From Neobacillus rhizosphaerae (GTDB lineage Bacteria; Bacillota; Bacilli; Bacillales; Cytobacillaceae), in NCBI RefSeq assembly GCF_937468385.1, contig NZ_CALBWS010000008.1, forward strand, positions 62,001-126,000: a stretch of 64,000 nucleotides of DNA, in the 5' to 3' direction. The position numbers and the translations under genes were made by a program. The notes under the pieces were generated by a model that was not told where the DNA came from, ran no database searches, and was given only the letters and a program-made list of their open reading frames with translations. Every line of letters begins with the position of its first letter. Position 1 is the stretch's first letter. This document shows, piece after piece, positions 1-8,975 of the stretch.

Positions 1-10
1 GGTGGCAGCC

Positions 11-1786
11 ATGAACATCCATAAACGTTTTATAGTTCAATTTTTTATCCAGTTAATCCTTGTTTTCATCCTATTTTTCTTTCTATTAATCTTCATTTGG
101 GGAATCATTGGCTTTTCGATTATGAATAATGAGGTTACCCAGGATCTATCCAAGGCAGATGACTCCTTTTTTTCTCATAGGATTACGATACATAGAAATA
201 AAGCAACATTCGATGATGAATTAAAACAGCTGGCGGCGAACCAAAACGGCTGGCTCCTTGTCCTAACTCAAAAAGGGAAGGTCATCGGGTCTTACCATGC
301 TCCTGAAAAAGTTCCTGCCCATTTTACACAAAGTGAACTGGCCTCTTTACTGCTGCAAGATAGCTCTGCTTCTGTGGAATACACGCATTGGCTGTTAAAA
401 GAAACATATCCCAAGCCGTACTTGATTTTATTCGGAAGACAAAATGCGGAGACTAGATTATTAAACGAAATGGAATCAGATATTGATTGGAAAAATCATC
501 AACTTCATCTTTCTGCTGTCACTGTTCAACAGTTAAATAAAGAAAATGGCTGGGCTCAATTGATTAATTCAACTGGAAAGGTAGTAGATCAATACGGTAC
601 ACATAAGGAACCCATTACGTACTCAATTCAGGAACTTCACAGCTTATCAAAGAAAAATCAAGACTCAATTGCCGTCTACTATGATGCAAAGTCAGAACAA
701 ACAATCATTGTTGGCCTACATGATTTAAGTTCAACCCCTAATCTTGAAGTAAGCTTGTTTAAAACAATGAGTAAAGGTTTCGTCGTCATTCCTGTTGCAT
801 TATTTCTGCTATTGTTGATAGGTACATTTTGGTATGCACGTAAATTCGGGGTTCCACTGATTACGATGATGAAATGGATTCAAAATCTTGGCAGTGGTTT
901 ATTTGAGCAGCCGCATGATCTCCATCAACGCCCAATGATGTTAAATAAAAAGGGAAAACTAAAAAGGAAGTATCGTTTGTACAAGGATCTTATTGCAACC
1001 CTTTCACAATTAACTGAGATACTAAAACAAAACGAAGTACAACGGCGAAAAATGAAACAAACCCGTGAAGAATGGATTAGTGGTCTTTCCCATGACTTAA
1101 AAACGCCGCTTTCCTCCATTTCCGGTTATGCGCAAATGCTTGAATCCGAAAATTATTCCTGGACAGAGGCTGAGACAAGGGAATTCGCCGGAATCATAAC
1201 GGAAAAATCAACCTATATGATGGACTTACTAGAGGACTTAACCTTAACTTATCGCTTAAAAAATCAAGCTTTACCAATGGCAAAAGAACAGGTAGATATG
1301 AATGAATTTATCCGGCGAACGATCATCCATTTCATCAATAATCCGACTAATACTGAGAAGAAATTCATCTTCCATCCGCATAATGGAACTATTTTCGCGC
1401 CGATTGATCCCAAATGGTTTCAAAGGATAATTGATAACCTGCTAACGAATGCCATTAAATATAATCCTTCTGGTACGGTGATTACGGTATCAATTTCATC
1501 TATTGAACAACATCTTATGATGATTACCATTGAAGATGATGGCATTGGCATGGACAATGAAACGCTCAATAAACTCTTCCATCGCTACTATCGGGGTACA
1601 AATACAAGCGACTCCGGCAGTGGAACTGGACTCGGAATGGCCATCACTAAACAATTAGTACATCTACACGGAGGATCCATTAATGTCAAAAGCGCGCTTC
1701 AAAAAGGCACAACCGTTCGAATTATCCTTCCCCTATTAATAGAGGAAAATAATAGAGGATTCGTATCAAAGTCAGATATTCAATAA
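11..1786 (+). CDS. Membrane sensor histidine kinase
   Basis: Two-component sensor kinase. A first membrane segment (about residues 14-36) and a second (about 255-275) bracket a roughly 210-residue extracytoplasmic sensor region. The HisKA box SGLSHDLKTPLSS places the phosphoacceptor His near residue 361, followed by an HATPase domain with the N box (NLLTNAIKYNP), G1 (DDGIGM) and G2 (GTGLGMAI). The domain order is typical of OmpR-partnered kinases, so the response regulator gene probably lies just upstream, outside the window. A GTG at position 2 is also in frame; the ATG at 11 is preferred because the GTG lies within a likely Shine-Dalgarno stretch, but the window edge prevents a decision. 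The signal sensed cannot be inferred. Confidence 0.9.
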   Translation: MNIHKRFIVQFFIQLILVFILFFFLLIFIWGIIGFSIMNNEVTQDLSKADDSFFSHRITIHRNKATFDDELKQLAANQNGWLLVLTQKGKVIGSYHAPEKVPAHFTQSELASLLLQDSSASVEYTHWLLKETYPKPYLILFGRQNAETRLLNEMESDIDWKNHQLHLSAVTVQQLNKENGWAQLINSTGKVVDQYGTHKEPITYSIQELHSLSKKNQDSIAVYYDAKSEQTIIVGLHDLSSTPNLEVSLFKTMSKGFVVIPVALFLLLLIGTFWYARKFGVPLITMMKWIQNLGSGLFEQPHDLHQRPMMLNKKGKLKRKYRLYKDLIATLSQLTEILKQNEVQRRKMKQTREEWISGLSHDLKTPLSSISGYAQMLESENYSWTEAETREFAGIITEKSTYMMDLLEDLTLTYRLKNQALPMAKEQVDMNEFIRRTIIHFINNPTNTEKKFIFHPHNGTIFAPIDPKWFQRIIDNLLTNAIKYNPSGTVITVSISSIEQHLMMITIEDDGIGMDNETLNKLFHRYYRGTNTSDSGSGTGLGMAITKQLVHLHGGSINVKSALQKGTTVRIILPLLIEENNRGFVSKSDIQ

Positions 1787-1794
1787 AAGAGTTT

Positions 1795-1840
1795 AAGGGT
1801 CAGTCCCCCGTCGCTTTAAAGCATTGGGAGACTGACCCTT
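1795..1840. repeat. Palindromic terminator-like repeat, copy 1
   Basis: Arms AAGGGTCAGTC and GACTGACCCTT are perfectly complementary around a loop containing CCCCCGTCGCTTTAAAGCA. It sits 9 bases after the kinase stop codon and could end that transcript, although no long U tract follows. It belongs to a four-copy family in this window (see 2733, 7181, 31771). Confidence 0.75.
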
Positions 1841-1930
1841 AATTTTGGTAGTTGAGTATCAAAATGATATTATTTTACTAAAATAGACTTTACCTTTTAA
1901 TCCCCGGGGTCATACCAAGGCTTCCAGCTA

Positions 1931-2515
1931 TTTAATCAATCGTTTGGTTAGTTTTCGAACCAGATACCTCTTTGGAACCAGAATTTAATCAAACGTTTGT
2001 TTAGTTTTAGCAAACCAGACATACCAAGGCTTCCAACGATTTAATCAAACGTTTGGTTAGTTTTTCAAACCATATATACCCAGGATCCCAGTGATTTAAT
2101 CAATCGTTTAATTAGTTTTGGAATTCCAGACACTTCATAGGCTCTATAAAATTTAATCAATCGTTTGATTAGTTTTGCCATGCCAATCATACCAACGCTT
2201 CCAGCGTTTTAATCAAACGTTTGATTAGTTTTTCAAACCATATATACCAAGGATCCCAGTGATTTAATCAATCGTTTAATTAGTTTTGGAATTCCAGACA
2301 CTTCATAGGCTCTATAAAATTTAATCAATCGTTTGATTAGTTTTGCCATGCCAGTCATACCAAGGCTTCCAACGTTTTAATCAAACGTTTGGTTAGTTTT
2401 GGCAAACCAGACATTTCAAAGGATTCAAAGATTTAATCAATCGTTTGTTTAGTTTTTCCATGCCAGTCATACCAACGCTTCCAGCGTTTTAATCAAACGT
2501 TTGATTAGTTTTTTG
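1931..2515. repeat. Array of 11 palindromic motifs, 56-bp period
   Basis: Eleven copies of a ~25-bp motif (TTTAATCAAACGTTTGATTA plus GTTTT and close variants) start at 1931, 1984, 2040, 2095, 2152, 2208, 2263, 2320, 2376, 2432 and 2488, spaced 53-57 bp. The core AATCAAACGTTTGATT is a perfect 16-bp palindrome in the best copies. The ~31-bp linkers are themselves related, and 2040-2207 and 2208-2375 are near-identical, so part of the array grew by duplication of a three-unit (168-bp) block. No gene is evident in it. The core looks like an operator of a dimeric repressor; function unknown. Confidence 0.9.
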
Positions 2516-2633
2516 GACTGGTTTGTTACTTGTTTACGTCCTGATAATTTTTCGTGACCTTTACAGCATGTTCCTTAAGTTTTTCTAATATCCTGTTTTG
2601 GTTTTCTATCAATCGATCGTTAAAAGGAATTAG

Positions 2634-2720
2634 AATAGCAAAATCACCGAAATAAAGGACTTAAAAAAACAGGGACTTAGTATTCCGGAAATTAAAGAAA
2701 AACTAACTAAAAAAGGTTAG
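2634..2720 (+). pseudogene. C-terminal remnant of a small HTH-like protein
   Basis: An open frame without a start codon encodes 27 residues including DLKKQGLSIPEIKEKLTKKG before a TAG stop. This resembles the helix-turn-helix end of small MerR-like DNA-binding proteins. A stop codon lies just upstream in frame and no ribosome binding site is visible, so it is read as the decayed end of a gene. Family assignment is tentative. Confidence 0.35.
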
Positions 2721-2732
2721 GATATTTGAAAA

Positions 2733-2776
2733 GGTGTCAGTCCCCCGCCGCTTTAATGCAATGAAGGACTGACACC
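2733..2776. repeat. Palindromic terminator-like repeat, copy 2
   Basis: Arms GGTGTCAGTCC and GGACTGACACC enclose CCCGCCGCTTTAATGCAATGAA, nearly the same loop as copy 1. The first base pairs differ from copy 1 but change on both sides, so the stem is kept. It is about 120 bases downstream of the minus-strand anti-sigma gene's stop. Confidence 0.75.
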
Positions 2777-2900
2777 GAAATTTAATTAATTCGTATAAGA
2801 AAGATAATAGGAAACATTTTCTGTGTTACTTCAATACTGAAGTTCTCCACACCATGCTCTCAACCATTTGCTCAAATATGAAAACTGATTCTAATTACCT

Positions 2901-3923
2901 TTATTTCTTTTTATCCAAAGGAACGACAAGTTCTAATTCCTTTATTTCTTCATTAAACCCTTCATTGTTTATATCTGCTGGCTTGAGTGTGAGTGATTCT
3001 GGTATCGTATCCATTGGAGGCAATGTCAGAACCATATGGTGGCCGTATTTTCCAGCCATGCCTGTTTGCAGTTTTAGTCGATCATATACGCGGCCATGAT
3101 TATCAACTACAGAGAATTCAAACCATTTCCATGTATCGTTTTCGTCCAATTCAGTGGGGTAATCGACCGTTACGTCTATTCTTGTTGAAAGAGGTGTAAA
3201 TGTTACTTTGTCAGCTGTTAACGTATAAACTCCGTTACCCTTTTCAGTTTTCACACCGGGATAGAACTCGTGCATATCACCCTTTACTTTTTCAAGTGGG
3301 AAGTCCACCTTCCATTTACCTTTATGTCCAAACAAATCTTCCCCATGGACAGCTATCTCAATTTTGTCGCCGTATTCATCGTAATTAGCAAGCGTGAATT
3401 GGTGATGCTCAATAATCGTTTTTGAGTTAATGGAATCCTGTCCAGTAGAACCAATCGCTGATTTGAATGGTTTTCCATTAATCGTTACATAATTAAAGCC
3501 CGTATTTCCTTCCTTGAGTGAAAGCTCTTTTTCTCCTGAATACTCCACCGTTACGATTAACCGGCCGCCATCATAAGCGGCTTCTTTCACTGTCATTGTT
3601 AAGCCGTTATGACTATCCTGTTTTTCAATCACTGTCGCAAGTTTGTCCCGCTCTATTTTATCAGATGCAATATCACTAAACTCTGCATAAATCGGCCCGA
3701 TGAATGGTATATTTGATAGCGCTGCCGCCATACCCGATGAAACAAATCCAGAGCCTAATAATGTAATACATAAACCGCAGGCAATTAGTATCGAGTGCTT
3801 CGTTGTTCTGCCAACCTTTCGTCTATTCCTGGCTTGGGAGATAGCTGCCTTCTCTCTCGCTATTAACTTCTCTAGAGGTACATCTATGTTATCGATCGAT
3901 TGATTAAAGTTTTCCTTATTCAT
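2901..3923 (-). CDS. DUF4179-type anti-sigma factor
   Basis: Probable transmembrane anti-sigma factor partnering the adjacent ECF sigma factor. Residues 1-42 form a charged cytoplasmic segment, a membrane helix follows at about 43-65 (ILIACGLCITLLGSGFVSSG), and the remaining ~270 residues are extracytoplasmic beta-rich sequence of the DUF4179 type (IPFIGPIYAEFSD is a family-like stretch just after the helix). Its ATG overlaps the last codons of the sigma gene by 8 bases, indicating translational coupling and one operon. Which stress releases the sigma factor cannot be told. Confidence in the family rests on layout and recognisable sequence character, not on a search. Confidence 0.8.
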   Translation of the reverse strand: MNKENFNQSIDNIDVPLEKLIAREKAAISQARNRRKVGRTTKHSILIACGLCITLLGSGFVSSGMAAALSNIPFIGPIYAEFSDIASDKIERDKLATVIEKQDSHNGLTMTVKEAAYDGGRLIVTVEYSGEKELSLKEGNTGFNYVTINGKPFKSAIGSTGQDSINSKTIIEHHQFTLANYDEYGDKIEIAVHGEDLFGHKGKWKVDFPLEKVKGDMHEFYPGVKTEKGNGVYTLTADKVTFTPLSTRIDVTVDYPTELDENDTWKWFEFSVVDNHGRVYDRLKLQTGMAGKYGHHMVLTLPPMDTIPESLTLKPADINNEGFNEEIKELELVVPLDKKK

Positions 3924-4449
3924 AAATATAGCCCTCCTTTAAAATCGGCCTCAACTCTTTTTGCACTCGATGTAAGTGTGATTTGACTGTTCCTTCCGGG
4001 TAATTCATAATGGCCGCAATTTCCTTAATGGAAAAATCGTGATAATACCTCAATAAAATAATTGTCTTGTATTTGGGATCCAAAAATTTAAAGGCCTCAG
4101 ATAAATCCATTGAATGGGCTATGTAATCAACGCTTTCTTTAGAAATTAATTCAGCAAATATCTCCTCATTATCTGTTGAAAAATGCCTCGATTCTTTTCG
4201 AATAAAATCAATACACTTTGAAACAAGAATCCTTGTTATCCAGCTTTGAAAACTCTCAGGTTTTTTTATTTTTTTTAGTGAAATGTAGGCTTTGTAAATC
4301 GTTTCTTGATAAATATCAAGAGCATCTTGTTCATTTCTAACGTATGAATAGGCAGTCCTATACAATTTAGAGCGAACAGAACTAATCAATTGTTCAAATG
4401 CTTCATCATTACCCTTCTTCGCCTTTTCTACTAATTTTGCTATTTCCAT
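3916..4449 (-). CDS. ECF RNA polymerase sigma factor
   Basis: Extracytoplasmic-function sigma-70 factor of 177 residues. Region 2 is visible (YSYVRNEQDALDIYQETIYK, then FQSWITRILVSKCIDFIRK) and region 4 ends with an HTH (FSIKEIAAIMNYPEGTVKSH). An ATG at 4476 is in frame, but the ATG at 4449 has AGGAGGGG at a proper distance and gives the usual ECF length, so it is chosen. It is translationally coupled to the anti-sigma gene and preceded by a SigX-like promoter, which suggests positive autoregulation. The sequence resembles the SigV/SigX group but is not assigned to one. Confidence 0.9.
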   Translation of the reverse strand: MEIAKLVEKAKKGNDEAFEQLISSVRSKLYRTAYSYVRNEQDALDIYQETIYKAYISLKKIKKPESFQSWITRILVSKCIDFIRKESRHFSTDNEEIFAELISKESVDYIAHSMDLSEAFKFLDPKYKTIILLRYYHDFSIKEIAAIMNYPEGTVKSHLHRVQKELRPILKEGYIYE

Positions 4450-4479
4450 TGTTGCATTTCCCCTCCTTTTCATCATTAA

Positions 4480-4506
4480 GTCGAATGAGAAAGTGGAAAC
4501 GTTGCA
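4480..4506 (-). promoter_or_regulatory. Candidate ECF autoregulatory promoter
   Basis: On the minus strand, TGCAAC and CGAC are separated by exactly 17 bases about 30 bases upstream of the sigma start. This fits the B. subtilis SigX-type consensus (TGTAAC, 17 bp, CGAC) with one mismatch. Autoregulation of the sigma/anti-sigma operon is inferred from position. Confidence 0.6.
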
Positions 4507-4761
4507 TAATAATGAACTAAAAAATTATTTATCTATCTAAAGAACCATTGCTATCAACCCGCGGTTCACTTTCCATTTCATCGATGTACATTTTATCCTA
4601 ACACAACTCCTTTTTAGAATATTTACCATTTCATTGTATTAATTCGTTTGAGAGCTCGTATAGAACGATTATCTATTCATATAGAATTAATTTTACCAGT
4701 AATCATTGCCATTGCCGGCCGTAGATTCTCTGGATTACGAACTCTACAGATATCTAAATGC

Positions 4762-4793
4762 AAAAAAGTGCTTCTTTTAAAAGCACTTTTTTG
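4762..4793 (-). terminator. Intrinsic terminator of phosphoesterase gene
   Basis: AAAAGTGCTT and AAGCACTTTT pair around a short loop, with a T run on the minus strand directly after the phosphoesterase stop codon. The stem would also work for plus-strand transcripts. Confidence 0.75.
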
Positions 4794-4795
4794 TG

Positions 4796-5671
4796 TTATT
4801 TCCATATTTTCATAATGGGTTCGACCGTCTTACTTTCCCCGGCATGCGCTAAACTGTAAAGATCCTCGATGGTTCTTAAAAGATGATAGTGATTTAACTT
4901 TTCATCGAATTGGCCTGTCTTTACCATTGGTCCGACAAAAAAGGTCGCGATTTTGTTGTCTTGTGAATAATCGTCCTCGTCCCAGGTCACAATCAATAAA
5001 CTGTTATGATTTTTCGCCCATTGGACATAAGGATTGATCTTTTCCTTCAGCCAATCGTCTGCTTCCTTTATCGTTCCATCATGCATGTCATTCAGAAGAT
5101 TCGGTATAACAAATGAAACCGTCGGCAGTTTGGTAAAATCCTTTGGAAAGTTAGTCAATGACTGATTTACTTCTTTCGGTACATTGGTGAAGTTTACCCA
5201 AGGGTTATGCTTACGGGCATAACCTCCCGGACCAGTTGATGCCCCATTATAGCCAGTAGAAGGCTGATCTTCGGAATAGCCAACAAATGAATAATTTTTA
5301 GCAATCAGCTCACTGGCCAAATTATCTGTAGAAAATTTCGTTTTTGGAACTTTATCATTTGTAACACCTTGGTTTGACCCCGAGAACAAGTCCAAATAGT
5401 TAGGCTGACTTGGGTGTTCAATAGCATGGAAGTTCGTTAAATTTGCTCCCTGCTTCATTAGTGAGTTGATATAGGGAGCAGACGGATTCCCTTCAATCGC
5501 TTTTTGAGATCGATTTTCTTCGACAACAATAACGATATGATCAATTTTTGGAAGCTTTCCTGTTACCGGGATAGTCTTTTCAGCTGGAGCCTGATTCTTA
5601 GGCTGACTTGGCGTACAAGCACTTACAATAATGACGACTAATAAAAGGAGAAATCCCCACTTTCTGAACAA
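4796..5671 (-). CDS. Lipoprotein acid phosphatase/phosphoesterase
   Basis: Member of the phosphoesterase family that includes phospholipase C and AcpA-type acid phosphatases (alkaline phosphatase fold). The N-terminus is a lipoprotein signal with lipobox VSAC near residue 19, so the enzyme is membrane-anchored outside the cell. The metal-site start motif IDHIVIVVEENRS is followed by HPSQPNYLDLFSG; later VTWDEDDYSQDN and the C-terminal NHYHLLRTIEDLY supply the remaining expected metal ligands. At 291 residues it is a short family member. The start is TTG with GAAGG upstream. It stands alone with its own terminator. The substrate is probably a phosphomonoester, but this is not shown. Confidence 0.85.
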   Translation of the reverse strand: MFRKWGFLLLLVVIIVSACTPSQPKNQAPAEKTIPVTGKLPKIDHIVIVVEENRSQKAIEGNPSAPYINSLMKQGANLTNFHAIEHPSQPNYLDLFSGSNQGVTNDKVPKTKFSTDNLASELIAKNYSFVGYSEDQPSTGYNGASTGPGGYARKHNPWVNFTNVPKEVNQSLTNFPKDFTKLPTVSFVIPNLLNDMHDGTIKEADDWLKEKINPYVQWAKNHNSLLIVTWDEDDYSQDNKIATFFVGPMVKTGQFDEKLNHYHLLRTIEDLYSLAHAGESKTVEPIMKIWK

Positions 5672-5895
5672 ATCAATGCCTTCTTTCTTTTCAATTCTTT
5701 ATCTTATTATTAGCAAAAGAATATTAAAAAGACCAGTATCTCTGGAAAAAAAAGGGACACTCCCCACCACGTGAGCCACGCTCTGCAACAATTTCCGCTC
5801 GATTCCTTACAGCGTTTTGCCACACCTACCTGCAGAAATTTATGTATAACTGTGCTAGTATGGTTGATAGGAATAAACTATTGGGGGTAAAGAAA

Positions 5896-7140
5896 ATGGT
5901 CCTAGCAAATTTTGATGAAAACCTACAAAAATATGCAAAACTTTTAGTAGCCAAAGGAATTAATGTTCAACCTGGTGATTGGGTAAAAATGACCATTACC
6001 GTTGATCAATCTCCTTTAGCCCGTTTAGTCACAAAAGAGGCTTATACGTTAGGTGCTGAAAAGGTCATCGTCAAATGGTCCGACGATGAAATTAGTAAAC
6101 AACATTACTTACATCAACCTGTCGAAGTGTTGACCAACATTCCTGAATACGAAATTCAAGAATCCGAAGACCATGTATTAAATCATCGCGTAAGTCGTCT
6201 TTCTATTGTATCAAGTGATCCAGGCTTATTGAATGAAGTCGATCCTGCTAAAATTGCTGCCTATCAAAAAGTTGCTGGAAAGGCGTTCCATGCCCAACGT
6301 ATTGCAACGCAAAATGATGATTTGAAATGGACCGTTGCCGCTGCAGCTGGCGCTGGTTGGGCTGCACAAGTGTTCCCTGACATGAAAACTTCCGAAGAAC
6401 AAGTCGATGCCTTATGGGATCAAATCTTTAAAACTTGTCGTGTCTATTCGGATGACCCAATTGCTGCCTGGGATGAACATAAAAAAACGTTGAATGAAAA
6501 AGCAGCGAAATTAAATGAAATCCAATTTGATGCTTTGCACTACACAGCACCTGGTACGGATTTAACTTTAGGCTTACCAAAAAACCATATTTGGGCAAGT
6601 GCAGAAAGTAGTAATCCAAAAGGGGAAGAATTTATTGCCAACATGCCTACAGAAGAAGTCTACACAGCACCTGATACACATCGCATGGAAGGTGTTGTAC
6701 GCAGCACAAAACCACTAAGCTATGCTGGTACATTAATTGAAGGCATTGAAGTGCACTTTAAAGATGGAAAAATTGTAGATATTTCTGCTGAAAAAGGGAA
6801 TGAAACCATTAAGAAATTGGTTTTTGACAACGAAGGCGGAACTGGCTTGGGTGAAGTTGCTCTTGTTCCAGACCCTTCTCCCATTTCTCAATCTGGCATT
6901 ACCTTCTTTACGACTCTATTTGATGAGAATGCATCCAATCACTTAGCAATCGGTGCAGCTTACCCTACTACGATTCAAGGTGGTACGAAAATGAGTCAAG
7001 AAGAATTATTAGAACATGGTATGAATACTTCCATTGTTCACGTTGACTTCATGATTGGTTCTAACAAGATGGATATTGACGGCATCAAACAAGATGGCAC
7101 CATTGTTCCTATCTTCCGTAATGGAGACTGGGCATTTTAG
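5896..7140 (+). CDS. M29-family aminopeptidase
   Basis: Metal-dependent cytosolic aminopeptidase of the M29 (thermophilic aminopeptidase, AmpS/PepS) family, 414 residues, the usual length. N-terminal LAKLLV-type and PLARLVTKEAYTLGAEKV segments are typical; the C-terminal half carries the metal-site region GEVALVPDPSPIS, followed by NEGGTGLGE upstream of it, ASNHLAIGAAYPTT and MNTSIVHVDFMIGS. Glu, His and Asp ligands expected for the family are present. An upstream in-frame ATG at 5842 exists, but the ATG at 5896 follows a GGGGGTAAAG ribosome binding site and matches the family N-terminus. Single gene, followed by a terminator-like palindrome. Confidence 0.93.
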   Translation: MVLANFDENLQKYAKLLVAKGINVQPGDWVKMTITVDQSPLARLVTKEAYTLGAEKVIVKWSDDEISKQHYLHQPVEVLTNIPEYEIQESEDHVLNHRVSRLSIVSSDPGLLNEVDPAKIAAYQKVAGKAFHAQRIATQNDDLKWTVAAAAGAGWAAQVFPDMKTSEEQVDALWDQIFKTCRVYSDDPIAAWDEHKKTLNEKAAKLNEIQFDALHYTAPGTDLTLGLPKNHIWASAESSNPKGEEFIANMPTEEVYTAPDTHRMEGVVRSTKPLSYAGTLIEGIEVHFKDGKIVDISAEKGNETIKKLVFDNEGGTGLGEVALVPDPSPISQSGITFFTTLFDENASNHLAIGAAYPTTIQGGTKMSQEELLEHGMNTSIVHVDFMIGSNKMDIDGIKQDGTIVPIFRNGDWAF

Positions 7141-7180
7141 ATCTTAACGACAATCGATGGATTCCAAAAGTCCCGATAAA

Positions 7181-7226
7181 AGAGCCAGTTTCCTGCTGCT
7201 TTAAAGCTGCTGGAAACTGGCTCTTT
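7181..7226. repeat. Palindromic terminator-like repeat, copy 3
   Basis: Arms AGAGCCAGTTTCC and GGAAACTGGCTCT pair perfectly; the inner CTGCTGCTTTAAAGCTGCTG extends the stem. TTTCTTT follows, so it is a credible terminator for the aminopeptidase gene. The loop CTGCTTTAAAG resembles copies 1 and 2. Confidence 0.8.
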
Positions 7227-7381
7227 CTTTACTCTGCAAGTTGCATAGAAAAAACCAATGCACTATTTTCACAGAAAAAATGGCATTTAATTAAGCAATT
7301 AAAATCTGTACCAGCGACGATTACGATTTTCGTTTTCTAAACAACATGATTAACCTAACAAAAGGGAAAATCCATCAACAT

Positions 7382-7416
7382 AAAAAACACTAAGAAAAAT
7401 CTACTTAGTGTTTTTT
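7382..7416 (-). terminator. Intrinsic terminator of alpha/beta hydrolase gene
   Basis: AAAAAACACTAAG and CTTAGTGTTTTTT pair around an 8-9 base loop just downstream of the minus-strand hydrolase stop; T runs occur on both strands, so it may act in both directions. Confidence 0.85.
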
Positions 7417-7438
7417 CGTTGAATCATAGATGAAATCT

Positions 7439-8290
7439 TTATTTGCCTTCACAAATCCAGTTGATTAGTTCTCTATCAAAGGATTGAGGTTCTTCGAACA
7501 TCGGATTATGCCCACTATGTTCAAAAATCACTTTTTTCACGTTTTTATTCGTGTCATCAATAGCATCCCAAAGTGAAACAGGCGCTACCAAATAATCATA
7601 TCTTCCTAAACCAATAAATACTGGTTTATTGAAAGTGTTCAGGGAATGTATAAGATTTAGTTCTCCGAACGCCTCTCCCCACAGGTAATCGATGATTGGC
7701 ATATTCGTATATACACCTTCCCACATGTAAGCTGCATCAAATGTATAGTCATAAAAACTTTGCGCTCCCATACGAATACACATGTGGACAAATCGCCGCT
7801 CAGGGTCTTTCTGGATGTCACTTTCTAATAGAGCAATATCCTTTTCAAACTGCCTCTTTCTTTCTGGGCCTGCAGTCTCATTAAAAAATGCAAAGCTTTG
7901 ATGCTGCCTAATCTGGCTATTTGTATGTGCTGAATTTAACAAGACAACTTTTTGGACATGTTCAGGATATTTTCTTGCATATTCCAAAGCCATGAAAGCG
8001 TGTCCTGAGTGCCCCAATATAATAAAATCTGTTAAGCAAAGAGTTTGCCTTGCTATTTCTATGTCATCTAACACTTTGCCCAATGTATAATCTTCTGACT
8101 CCAGAACCCGGGGCGGCTTCACAAATCCTCTATGATCAAGGAAAATAAGCTGGAATGTTTCATATAAATCTTCGGAGAATAGGTGAGGATAATACACACT
8201 GCTGCCTACCACCAATATGGGTCTTCCAGTTCCCTTTACACAATAATTCAGTTTAAATCCATCACTGCTTATACTTTGATATTTGTTCAT
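7439..8290 (-). CDS. Alpha/beta-fold hydrolase
   Basis: Alpha/beta hydrolase of 283 residues. The nucleophile elbow is GHSGH (Ser near residue 103), the oxyanion region is near PILVVGSS, and the C-terminal FEHSGHNPMFEEP supplies the catalytic His; an acid within GLGRYDYLV is the expected third residue. The overall pattern (proline iminopeptidase-like cap, LDHRGF) suggests esterase or peptidase-like chemistry, but the substrate is unknown. Two ATGs, 6 bases apart, are possible; the inner one (8290) is 8 bases from AGAGGA and is preferred. Transcribed alone, with a strong terminator after it. Confidence 0.88.
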   Translation of the reverse strand: MNKYQSISSDGFKLNYCVKGTGRPILVVGSSVYYPHLFSEDLYETFQLIFLDHRGFVKPPRVLESEDYTLGKVLDDIEIARQTLCLTDFIILGHSGHAFMALEYARKYPEHVQKVVLLNSAHTNSQIRQHQSFAFFNETAGPERKRQFEKDIALLESDIQKDPERRFVHMCIRMGAQSFYDYTFDAAYMWEGVYTNMPIIDYLWGEAFGELNLIHSLNTFNKPVFIGLGRYDYLVAPVSLWDAIDDTNKNVKKVIFEHSGHNPMFEEPQSFDRELINWICEGK

Positions 8291-8636
8291 TGTCATAGTC
8301 CTCTTTTCTTTTTTAATGAGAAGAGCTACTAATAAAGTAAAAGCTCTCCTTTACAACACTTCCTTTCTTCCTCTTAATTCCCAAACATTCTCCATAGAGC
8401 GTTCTAACACTTTACATCACCTCTAGCACATTTTTTCCTCTAACTAAGGATACTTTAGCATAAAACAAACTGACAGACAAAGCTCCAAATGTGTGGACCC
8501 GTGTTTGTCAGTCAAGCAAAAACATATGTCCAAAACTATAATGAAGGTGCTTCTCGCGGTTGAAGTTAACCACGCGGATTAACCGAAATAACGAAAAGCC
8601 GAAGTCGAGTTTTCTAATCAATTATTTTAGTTTCAT
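8291..8636. other. Gene-free stretch
   Basis: No convincing open frame. It holds the hydrolase leader and a loose inverted repeat (CTGACAGACAAA near 8469 with GTTTGTCAG near 8505). Nothing else is recognised. Confidence 0.5.
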
Positions 8637-8975
8637 TTAAACAAAAAGTTTTACGATCATGGATTGAGCAAATAAAAATATAAGCCATCCTCCCATCCCT
8701 AAACCTAACGAAACAAAAAGATGTAGAGAATTATGTAGAGATATTCCAATAATCACCAACATAACCACTGTTGCAGGAATTCCCCACACCACGCCTAATG
8801 CAAATTTACTTAATGTTTCCATCTGCTCCCCTTGCACATAAAGCCATATAATACTCAAAATGCTAACGATAGGTAATGCTGCAATTATTCCACCTTGAGT
8901 AGGAAATCTACGTGCTACTTCTGTAATTATCCCAATAATAATGGCCGATACGATAACTTTAATTATTGTGTACAT
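8637..8975 (-). CDS. DUF3147-family membrane protein
   Basis: A 112-residue protein with about four hydrophobic helices (residues 3-20, 30-50, 60-80, 88-108) and the RRFPTQGGIIAALP-type loop seen in DUF3147 proteins. Function is unknown. Its start lies inside the end of the upstream MarR gene (17-base overlap), so the two are one transcriptional unit and the regulator probably controls it. Confidence 0.8.
   Translation of the reverse strand: MYTIIKVIVSAIIIGIITEVARRFPTQGGIIAALPIVSILSIIWLYVQGEQMETLSKFALGVVWGIPATVVMLVIIGISLHNSLHLFVSLGLGMGGWLIFLFAQSMIVKLFV

Noticed and set aside
1931..2515. CRISPR array
   Set aside because: About 25-bp repeats with ~31-bp spacing look CRISPR-like, but the spacers are themselves repeated and related, and no cas gene is present.
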